DNA of 64,000 bases, from IMG/VR virus record IMGVR_UViG_3300019888_000002, positions 1-64,000 of that record; one strand, given 5' to 3'. Of the stretch, positions 33,217 to 40,336 are shown one piece after another. The translations under genes were made by a program, and so were the position numbers. The DNA is from a virus. How positions within the stretch are numbered: the stretch's first letter is position 1; every line of letters starts with the position of its first letter. The notes beneath the pieces are model-generated. The model saw nothing but the letters and a program-made list of their open reading frames with translations. It did no database searches and was not told where the DNA came from.

Positions 33217-34290
33217 AACAGATTCCTTCTTCTTCGTGTCCGACTCGTCGGCCTTGTCATCGTCATCGTCTGTGTCGTCGCGGGGGTCTTCGGCTTCGTC
33301 GTCCGACGGGTGTTGCACCTCGAGGTTCTTCTTCAGGTCGGGGTCCCTCAGCTCCGGGGGAGACTCCACGAACTGATGGAACTCGGACTCGTCCTCTTCA
33401 TCGCGTAACGTATCGACCCGCTCCGGGGATTCGATCTCCCCATATGCCTTCTTGGAGAGGTTGGCTACCCGCCAGTTCGGGTTGGCCATCTCGAAGGTCC
33501 GGCGATGACTCTCGGAGCAGTAGTCGTAGGCGGCATGAGTGCCGGAGGTGTGAACCCACCGGTCGGTGTCGGACTTCTTGGCCCAGCGCTTACAGCCGGG
33601 AAGGTCACAGAGCACCCGGCCGGGCGCGGCACCGACTCGACGGCTGGCGGCGATCACGTTGGAGGTGAGCGCGGTCTCGTCGGCGGGGTCGAACACATAA
33701 CTCAGTTCGAAGAATCCGATGCCCCGGCATTCTTCGTAGACGAGCTTGCCGTCGATCGTCTGCCCCTTGTGATGAAGCACGTGATCGCACATGTCGAACA
33801 TGTCGGTGGCCGTGTTCCCACACACCGAGCAGATTGTCAGTGCAGCAACGCATCCCATGGACACGGCATCGATGCCACCCTCTTCCAGCTCCTTGGCCAG
33901 CTTCGGGTACTTCTTCGCGCTGACTTCCTGGATGACCTGGATGTACTTGTCGGTGCCGTTCTCCACATACCGAGAACCGATCACCCGGCCACGTGCCTTG
34001 CTGGCGTCGTCGTTGGCATGGTTCACGAACAACGGCTTGCCGAGGAAGGTCTTGTACGCGGCTTTGAGTTCCGAGGACGGGAAGCCGTCGAAGTTCTGGT
34101 TGATCCGCGCCGAAATTGCCCTCGTGACGGTGTAGATATGACCCTCGCGCGGGACGAAGCCGTCGACCAAAGCGGAGTCAGGGTAGCTCTGCCAGGTGGC
34201 GATCAGATCACGAGCGGCCTCGATCGAGGACGCAGCGTGCTTGATACGACCTCGAACGCTGTTGGCCTTCTTCATCGTGTCGACGCTCAA
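30430..34290 (-). CDS. Head-maturation protease polyprotein with repeat modules
   Basis: 1286 residues, TTG start with GGAAGGGAAG upstream. Residues about 40-200 are a prohead-protease domain with the likely catalytic His91 (LFVNH) and Ser144 (DAVSMGC), followed by a zinc-like CSVCGN...MCDH. Residues 300-360 are Asp/Lys-rich. From about 447 on come (R/K)-(T/Q)-A motifs near 447, 539, 621, 635, 731, 819, 1112, 1241 and 1271, spaced by about 82-96 residues in the middle and enclosing small W/Y-rich alpha/beta modules with Ala/Glu helices. Far larger than usual proteases; probably cleaved by itself. An internal start lies at 33216. Confidence 0.85.
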   Translation of the reverse strand: MSVDTMKKANSVRGRIKHAASSIEAARDLIATWQSYPDSALVDGFVPREGHIYTVTRAISARINQNFDGFPSSELKAAYKTFLGKPLFVNHANDDASKARGRVIGSRYVENGTDKYIQVIQEVSAKKYPKLAKELEEGGIDAVSMGCVAALTICSVCGNTATDMFDMCDHVLHHKGQTIDGKLVYEECRGIGFFELSYVFDPADETALTSNVIAASRRVGAAPGRVLCDLPGCKRWAKKSDTDRWVHTSGTHAAYDYCSESHRRTFEMANPNWRVANLSKKAYGEIESPERVDTLRDEEDESEFHQFVESPPELRDPDLKKNLEVQHPSDDEAEDPRDDTDDDDDKADESDTKKKESVMTVPRRTALHKPLVVPHIANSFEQYHNEGKWDELSEHLRSLDLPGTASPQHVRDFGQSRGWDQNVTDTFLDAGGWNDPDNAHLWASKKTASLEWSDNGDESIGTLPGTNLNTDTEAPFARIDQWFDDDPTPHLCSIYPNEWDRTVAEKTFATVEEAKMWAEQQLEALGGGQGALFAKRRKTAAVTWFTVDDGFTKGFSTWNPNATPPVGPSGQVVEQVGGGIAWYVEDPYSGSTYAHGVATDTSSAKDAAEQALKSMTAKRKQAADSTKKSRKNRKQAVVTQQMVDDFNNSDGGFSGDLGHGRDDNWDEIYRDYEFGYQGKALGLTRFPGMSYWTQLGYDDAEMGKSEGASLEEHYNYDDDDDDDEHYGSTKTASIPWVKEVLDGNTQYNYAPGGQYSIHVYEAKSYGELDANTYWGYWIWDYAANDDVEGHEYINPSLEETLHEAEQVWNNLPRVASKKTASGWRYEENPLDGVIIVKDLPSGWYLKVTNNGGSFGWSVNDSGGVYIQQGSAGSPDEAKAAAEAAGADNSHFTGNRGRSAGNRTPSAQEQMNRRSTTGGKDMGRTRTRRADQSRNDQGVAEDAFVTQTPPPEPVVAPNEDDPISNTPGNLVAQRRAMHFSRFQRYVAREGGNLRAASTNDIRKWARSYAKLARVEVTELYPKLGQVLEASRRRAATDPDDDGPTGTKAEDDEKDKAKESARRRRAGELPDSFKENADKKKDDSDDDDKDKDDTDDDKDTDDKKKESRVRASTRRRTADDKLEVAAPDGRIDVERPTSGTTDDEAQDSQFDKTDFGNNAGDGVAKPDLSTDQNWAPGDGKKSGAVRKASAAQAVRLAELHIALGIDKEADKWNLVDQFEKTTRATVLDRIALLDRVVEATPARTKTAGVTRGSSVKSAIPQGLSSMGAAPRTAASDNDVENDSLLFLR

Positions 34291-34350
34291 GAAACTTCCC
34301 TTCCTTCGCCTCTTCTGACTCCGGCCGTGCGGGAATCCATGGTGGATCGG

Positions 34351-36189
34351 TCACAGGAGATAGTGCGTGCCCTCGAGGCTCAACTCTTTGGGGTCCAACG
34401 GAGCCCCGTCGGCCGATGCCTCATTGATCAGTGCCTCCTGCTCGGAGAAGGTGTAATTGCGACCGGCCACCTTGGGCACTCCACCCATCAGATAGGCCAA
34501 CGGGTCCCCCTGATCGCTCACAGCGGCTTCACGAGTATCCACAGCGGAGAACATGGCCAGCGCGGGATCGTCGGCCTCCACCGGGGCCGAGCTGGACCCC
34601 GTGGACCCGGCCAGCGGGTCCATGTTGCCGAACGCCTGAATCGAATCCAGGGATGCCTCCCGGAAATCGTGATCCTCGGAGGCCGCCATCACCGGATTGA
34701 TCCCCGGCACGTTCACCCGTTCCATGCGAGAGCGTTCGTGCCGCTCGACATAGGACTCGCTGGTGTCGATGTCCGGTGCGTCGACCGCGCCGGAACCCTG
34801 GAAAGGCTCATGATTCTCGGGTTCGTAGAGCCCGCCGCAGGCTTGCACCTCGATCGCCGCCGTCAGGTTGTCGGCGTTGTACCCGCGTGCGCGTAAGACC
34901 TGCACGATCCGGCTCATCTCCCGATTGCGCTCCTCGTTGTGCTGCGGCCGGTTGTTCTCGGCACCGAGCGCACGGAGACGTTCCAGCAGCTGCTGATCCT
35001 CGGGATCGATCACCCGTTGGATGTCGATGATGGCGGCCATGATGCCGATGGAGCTGCTCACTCCGATCAAACCGTGCTCGGACCGAAGGTCTTCGTGATG
35101 CAGGTGGCCCCCGGCGTCCGGGATGTCGTTGTCATCGAAATGCAGCGAACCCGGCTCGTGTGTGAGGTACCCCGGTGCGGGCTCGTAGCCCCTCCGTCCG
35201 GCCGTGTTCTGCATGTCGGCATTCGGGTCCTGGTCCTGCGGTTGACCCATGTCGCCCTCGGCATCGGCGGCGGGAACGGGCTCACTGCGGCCCTCACCGT
35301 CGGCCTCGACACTGCGAGAGGCATACCAGGCCGGGGTCTTGTCCTTCTTCTGATGCTGACTCCGCAGCTCGAGATAGGCAGCATAGGCATGGCTGCACAA
35401 CCGGCCGACGAAGGTGAACTTACGTTTGAACGCCCACTTGCCCCATTCACAGGTGCAGTCCCACTCCGAGATCGAACTGTCCCCCGCCATCGCGCCGGAA
35501 CGGACCACGATCGTCTCGTACACCCCGTGGTCCCCCATGACATAGGCGTAGATCGACTGCGGAGTGGCCCCGATGACCTCCACCTGACCGTCGTTACGGA
35601 TACGCACGCCCTTGGCGCGTACGTCCTTCCACGCTGCGGTGCGGATATCGGCATCGGCGGCGAGAAGATTCAGGTAATTGGCGGTGTGCTCATCGATCTC
35701 GTGACCGTCACCGGCATGATGAGCGAACTGGAGGTCCTGAGCGAGCCGGACCGGGTTGTGACGCAACCGGGAGATGATCGAGTCCTTGTCGAACTCCTCC
35801 GGCACGGCAGCGAACCGGGCATCCCGGCTGCCGTAGGTCTCCTCGGTCGACGCCTCGGCGAACAGGTGCCCGGCCGGTGCGGGCTCGGCGGCGTACGGGC
35901 GTTCCTCGAAGGTCAACGAGTCGGACGGGCGCAACCGCTTGTCCGGGTCGATTCTCATGTCTCCGAGCGGCTGCTGATAGACCTCCGAAGGCCATTGCGG
36001 GCGAGGATCGTAGGGCAACGTGGTGGTGTTGCTCCGGTTCACCTCCGGAGGGTTCTCATCGAACTGGAGCAGGGCGGCATCGATCCAGATCTCGAAGCCC
36101 TCACCTGCGACCTTGTGGGTCGTACGACCGTGGACGGTCTGTGTTTCCACGACCTCCCCGAGGCCGTAGGAAGTGTGCACCTTAGACAT
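34351..36189 (-). CDS. SWIM zinc-finger virion-operon protein
   Basis: 612 residues. Residues 243-270 (EWDCTCEWGKW...LCSHAYA) match the SWIM zinc finger, C-x-C-xn-C-x-H, which binds DNA or proteins. The N-terminal 60 residues form a beta domain (a KOW/SH3-like look: GLGEVVETQTVHG). The C terminus has repeated Asp/Ala-rich stretches. It sits between the protease and the portal-side gene, so it may help package or position DNA in the head. Unusual in a structural operon. Confidence 0.65.
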   Translation of the reverse strand: MSKVHTSYGLGEVVETQTVHGRTTHKVAGEGFEIWIDAALLQFDENPPEVNRSNTTTLPYDPRPQWPSEVYQQPLGDMRIDPDKRLRPSDSLTFEERPYAAEPAPAGHLFAEASTEETYGSRDARFAAVPEEFDKDSIISRLRHNPVRLAQDLQFAHHAGDGHEIDEHTANYLNLLAADADIRTAAWKDVRAKGVRIRNDGQVEVIGATPQSIYAYVMGDHGVYETIVVRSGAMAGDSSISEWDCTCEWGKWAFKRKFTFVGRLCSHAYAAYLELRSQHQKKDKTPAWYASRSVEADGEGRSEPVPAADAEGDMGQPQDQDPNADMQNTAGRRGYEPAPGYLTHEPGSLHFDDNDIPDAGGHLHHEDLRSEHGLIGVSSSIGIMAAIIDIQRVIDPEDQQLLERLRALGAENNRPQHNEERNREMSRIVQVLRARGYNADNLTAAIEVQACGGLYEPENHEPFQGSGAVDAPDIDTSESYVERHERSRMERVNVPGINPVMAASEDHDFREASLDSIQAFGNMDPLAGSTGSSSAPVEADDPALAMFSAVDTREAAVSDQGDPLAYLMGGVPKVAGRNYTFSEQEALINEASADGAPLDPKELSLEGTHYLL

Positions 36190-36733
36190 GCGAAGCCTCC
36201 TGCTCGACTATCTCTTCCTGTCCGAAAGATGCAGGGAATACACCATCCGGGATCAATCGAAGGACCGATTGAGCTGTCGTCGGCACGCATTCGATCAAAG
36301 TGAGCCACAACCCCTGGTTGATGACTCGCATCGGTTCGGAGTGTTCGACCGACCCCACCAGATGCGTCACGATGTGCCGGGGCGACATGGTGACGATGAA
36401 GGACACCATCACGAAATCCGGAAGAACCCGCTCGGCTTCGGCCCAGCTGGCCCCTCGGGAGCGTAGCGACTCGAAGAGGGCCACGGCCTGGGCTGCCAAC
36501 TCGTTGTGACGGTCCTGCTGGCTCGAGGGGACATGAAAAGCGATGTCCCGGGTGTGGGTGTCCACTCTGCCGACGGTCTTGGAGACCAATTGGTCCCCGA
36601 ACTCCGATTGAACGAAGCGTGGGGCCACGATCTGCCAGGTGATCGAGCCATGAGCCAACCCGAGATCGTCACCGACGGAGTCTCGGACGATGTTGACCTC
36701 GATCTCTTCGGTGAAAACCGGTCTCATACCCAT
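36182..36733 (-). CDS. Hypothetical head-operon protein
   Basis: 183 residues (or 181 from the second ATG at 36727, which overlaps the portal stop as ATGA). Beta-rich middle (SITWQIVAPRFVQSEF; DIAFHVPSSQQD), soluble. It overlaps genes on both sides, so it is translationally coupled with the portal. Possibly a head-completion protein. Confidence 0.6.
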   Translation of the reverse strand: MGMRPVFTEEIEVNIVRDSVGDDLGLAHGSITWQIVAPRFVQSEFGDQLVSKTVGRVDTHTRDIAFHVPSSQQDRHNELAAQAVALFESLRSRGASWAEAERVLPDFVMVSFIVTMSPRHIVTHLVGSVEHSEPMRVINQGLWLTLIECVPTTAQSVLRLIPDGVFPASFGQEEIVEQEASHV

Positions 36734-39204
36734 AACGGCTGGATTCCGTGGACCAATTCGTACTGCTCGAGCATTCCTTCGAGATCTTCGTGCTGACTGA
36801 CGATGCTGGCGGCCGTGCGCCGACGCACTTCGTCGGAGGCGAAATGATATTCCTCGATATCGGGCCAGTCGGTGTGGAAATCCAGTCCGTTTTGATTGAG
36901 CGTGGAGTAGAAGTGCTCACTGGAGACCAGATCGGCGACCGTGGGCATCTTGTAGGCCATCCGGTCGATGGCTTCCCGGACACTCTGGTCGTCGGCGCGC
37001 AACACGGCTCCCACCGAGGACGGAGCCTGACCCAATCGATTGACCACCACCGGTACCGGCTCTTCTCCGTCGACCGAGGCGGCCTTGGGCATGGTCTTGC
37101 GCTGCTCGTCGGATTCGGCCGGACGAGACCGGTTGCGCGGGCTCGGTGGTTTGGTCTTGGTGTCTTCCGTACCGCTCGGCGGGTTCGCGTCCTTGGCGTC
37201 GGAGATCGAGGTCTCGATCCCGTTGTCCATGTCGTTGGGTCCGGCGCTGTCGGCACCCTCGGCACCGGCTGCTCCAGCCGTTCCTGGCATCTCACCGGTT
37301 TCCTCGAAGTGATCCTTGGTCGACTCGGCCATTTCGGCGTCGGTCTTGGCCTTGTCGTTGTTGATTCCGGCCTGTTCGGCCATCTTCTCTTCACGCTCGA
37401 GCTGCGACTGAGCTGCCAAGAACTTGGCCAGCTCGGGCGGCATCGGCAGCCCCTGAGCCTTGATCAGCTCGGCGGCCTTCTTCATGGCCTGAGCCTGAGC
37501 GACCAGCTTGTCCACCATCTCCTCGGACTGCTTCTCCAGCTCCGACTCGAACTCGATCGGCACGTTGACGGCCAGACTGCGATCCGAGATCGGGACCCCG
37601 GCGTTCTTGAGCATCTGAAGGAACGACCGCTCCTGTGCTTCGTCGCGCAGATTGAGTGACTGGAACTTGATGTCGGGAATCAACAGCTTGGGCACCTTGC
37701 GGATGGTCTCCTCGCCGGTCCGGGGATCGGTCTCCACGATCTCCCGATAGACCGGCTCTCGATTGCCGCCCCGAGTGTCGTAGTCGTAATGGCCTTGGGC
37801 CTCGGCGATGACCAGGCACCGCTTCCGAACGTGGCGTTTCACGGCGTTCTGGTAGCTCAGCATCATCTGCGTGACGAACTCGCGGTTGAGCGCGGTCGAC
37901 GCATAGTTCTGGGTGCCGGTGCCACCGGAGATCAGAGCCTCGCCGATGCCCCATGCCTGCATCAGCTTCTTGTCGATCCGGCTGTAATCGGTGTCGAATC
38001 GGGGAACGGCTTCCCGGCCGAACACACTCTTGATGTCGAGCCCCATGTGATGCACCATCAGGCGGAAATCGGCGGCCAGGGCGCTTTGAAGGTTCTCCCG
38101 GGTTTCGTCCAGTTCGGCAGGGGTGGGAATCCACGGTCCGGCGTCGTCACCGAGGTTGGCGATGCCGAGAGTGGCCAGGATCAGCGGGCTGTAGAGCCGA
38201 TCCGCCACGGCGTCCTGTGCGGCGTTGAGCGATTCTTCGAGCATCAGGGTCTTGAAGGAACGCATCATGTGAGGTGTCCCCCGGGTGTCCCACGGCTGCA
38301 CCTTGTTGACGATCCGAGAGATCAGTGCGTCGGAGATGTCGATACCGTCGTCCTGGGCGGCGGCGGCGATGAACTCGGGGTACTCGTTGACCAGGGTCTG
38401 GTAGTCGTTCTGTCGCTGACGGCGTTCGCTGGCCGAAAGGTTGGCGTCGTCCATACTTCCCGAACCGGAGCGCAGGCCCTCGACCATTTCCTTGACCATG
38501 AGCTGCACTCGTTCGACCGGCTGATCGGTGTCGCTGTTCCCGAACATCGGTTTGGAGACGTGCAGGTGATCGGGGTCCATGATCTCTTCGGCTGTCCAGA
38601 TGCCGAGGGTCTCGGAGAAATGGCCCAGTGCGTTGATCTCACCGGAGATGAAGTATTCCCGACCCATGTCCTGAAGGAAATTCCCGTAATCCAGGGTGTC
38701 GAAGAACATTTCGTTGTAGAAACGCTCGATCTCCGGATCTTTGTTGGTCAGTTCAAACCCGATCACCGGGAACTTGGAGTAGATGTCGATCAGCAACGGA
38801 ATCAGGTCGTGGGTGCAATAGAACAACCGAGCCCAACGCCTGATCTCGATCAGTTCCTTGGGGTTACGGGTGTCGAACGGGATGCCCTTGTCGATCAGCG
38901 AGGACATCGGTTTGCGGACCTTGGGCAACGCCAGTTGCACGTTGGCCCCGGTGCGGGACATCGCCGCCACTCGTTGACGAGCGGCCCCCATGGACGCGGT
39001 GAGCGTCCGATTGTCCATCGACTCCCGGACCCGCGCTGTCTCCGACATGGCCGAGCCGTCGGAATAGGGCAAGGTGTATCCGGCCTGCCGAAGCTGCTGC
39101 ATGTGGGTGTTGAGGTTGGTGGTCACAAGCCGGGGGTTGGTGGTGGCTCCACCCACACCTGCCGTCCGAGAACCACGGAGGTCTCTCACCGTGAAATCGG
39201 CCAT
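36724..39204 (-). CDS. Portal protein
   Basis: 826 residues. The size, the position before the protease polyprotein and capsid, and the long helical centre followed by an acidic, low-complexity tail are typical of myoviral portals. It forms the dodecameric gate for DNA at one head vertex. The N terminus carries GSRTAG (residues 11-16), resembling the (R/K)TA motifs of the polyproteins and possibly cut by the same protease. Confidence 0.85.
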   Translation of the reverse strand: MADFTVRDLRGSRTAGVGGATTNPRLVTTNLNTHMQQLRQAGYTLPYSDGSAMSETARVRESMDNRTLTASMGAARQRVAAMSRTGANVQLALPKVRKPMSSLIDKGIPFDTRNPKELIEIRRWARLFYCTHDLIPLLIDIYSKFPVIGFELTNKDPEIERFYNEMFFDTLDYGNFLQDMGREYFISGEINALGHFSETLGIWTAEEIMDPDHLHVSKPMFGNSDTDQPVERVQLMVKEMVEGLRSGSGSMDDANLSASERRQRQNDYQTLVNEYPEFIAAAAQDDGIDISDALISRIVNKVQPWDTRGTPHMMRSFKTLMLEESLNAAQDAVADRLYSPLILATLGIANLGDDAGPWIPTPAELDETRENLQSALAADFRLMVHHMGLDIKSVFGREAVPRFDTDYSRIDKKLMQAWGIGEALISGGTGTQNYASTALNREFVTQMMLSYQNAVKRHVRKRCLVIAEAQGHYDYDTRGGNREPVYREIVETDPRTGEETIRKVPKLLIPDIKFQSLNLRDEAQERSFLQMLKNAGVPISDRSLAVNVPIEFESELEKQSEEMVDKLVAQAQAMKKAAELIKAQGLPMPPELAKFLAAQSQLEREEKMAEQAGINNDKAKTDAEMAESTKDHFEETGEMPGTAGAAGAEGADSAGPNDMDNGIETSISDAKDANPPSGTEDTKTKPPSPRNRSRPAESDEQRKTMPKAASVDGEEPVPVVVNRLGQAPSSVGAVLRADDQSVREAIDRMAYKMPTVADLVSSEHFYSTLNQNGLDFHTDWPDIEEYHFASDEVRRRTAASIVSQHEDLEGMLEQYELVHGIQPLWV

Positions 39205-39569
39205 CAGTGTGCCCTCTCATGAACCCTGGTCAAACAAATACCGGTGTACCAACGATCTTCGGGCCACTTCTCCGGATCGTCCATCTTCACGAGATACGCG
39301 GGGAAGACCGGTGTCCCCCCGTCGTGCAACTCCTCGGAGACCCGGACGACCTCCCCGTTGCCGTCGTAGTACTCGCCCACGGTGCGGCACTCCACCCGGT
39401 CTCCGACCCCGAACGGGAGCAACGAGTCGAGAAACTGAAGGTGCACGTTGAAACTGGAGGTGATGTCGTTGGACGCACATCCCCGGCAATAGCCTCGCTC
39501 GGTGATCTGGTCGACAAAGGCCACCGGTTCTCCATCAGCGCCCCAACACCTCTGCTCTGTATCCGACAT
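39204..39569 (-). CDS. Hypothetical protein with CxxC
   Basis: 121 residues with CRGC and scattered aromatic residues; the C-terminal half has a beta character (FGVGDRVECRTVGEYYDG) like a small SH3/KOW domain. It overlaps the portal start (ATGA). Unknown function; by position it may be a head or packaging accessory. Confidence 0.6.
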   Translation of the reverse strand: MSDTEQRCWGADGEPVAFVDQITERGYCRGCASNDITSSFNVHLQFLDSLLPFGVGDRVECRTVGEYYDGNGEVVRVSEELHDGGTPVFPAYLVKMDDPEKWPEDRWYTGICLTRVHERAH

Positions 39570-39581
39570 GAGCCAACTCTG

Positions 39582-40304
39582 TCATGTTCGAGAGGCCAGC
39601 ACGGCGTCGGCGCGTACCGGTACCTCACGGGCGATCATCTTGGTTCCACTGGCCGACTGCACCGTGTGAATATTCCACTGCTTCCCACACTCACAGACAC
39701 CGAAGCTCGGTGCTGCGATCTTGACTCCACAAGTGCAGTCGAACGAGTCGATACCGGACTGAGCGATATATCCGGACTGATGGTGATCCCAATCCCATCC
39801 GGCGATACGCGCGATGTTGCCGCTCTGTGGCTGAATCGGCATCAGCGCGGTCTTCTCTCTCGAACCGGTCTTGTGGCTCTTCTTCCCCGGACCCCACTTC
39901 TCCAACGCCTTCTTGTGCTGGGAAGAGCCGGTGCCGAACATGGTCTCGGCATTCCTGATCTTCTCCTCGTTGGAGAACTCACCGGGAGCCGCTGTGCGGG
40001 CTGCCCGACGAGCGGACATGAACTGGCGCTGGAACTCGAGCCGAGTCTCCTCGACTTCGTCCTGACTCTTGAGCGCACCCTCGGCCATCAGCCAGTCCTC
40101 GAAGGACTGCACCCCATGATCGGTGTAATAGGCCCCACCGACCTCGTTGAACCACTGCCGGTAGTCCTCGATGTTCCCCTCGGCGATCAACTCTTTCTCA
40201 CCGGGTCCCAGTGCTTCCCAGTTCTCGGTGGCCTGCCGGGGCACCGATGCCTCGAGATACTGAAGCGTGTGGTGCCCTTCCTCTTCGGTCGCCTCACCGA
40301 TCAA
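39582..40304 (-). CDS. Head-operon protein with zinc site and cleavage-like motifs
   Basis: About 240 residues, but the start is unclear: the first start-like codon is TTG at 40304 without an obvious SD, and the frame is open further upstream. Residues about 100 (ARTAAP) and 150 (EKTALM) carry (R/K)TA motifs, as in the two large head proteins. The C-terminal CTC...CECG is a zinc ribbon. Probably a head-internal protein cut from the same maturation pathway. Confidence 0.6.
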   Translation of the reverse strand: MIGEATEEEGHHTLQYLEASVPRQATENWEALGPGEKELIAEGNIEDYRQWFNEVGGAYYTDHGVQSFEDWLMAEGALKSQDEVEETRLEFQRQFMSARRAARTAAPGEFSNEEKIRNAETMFGTGSSQHKKALEKWGPGKKSHKTGSREKTALMPIQPQSGNIARIAGWDWDHHQSGYIAQSGIDSFDCTCGVKIAAPSFGVCECGKQWNIHTVQSASGTKMIAREVPVRADAVLASRT

Positions 40305-40336
40305 CGGGTTCAGTGTCCAGCCCGACGCGCTACCAG

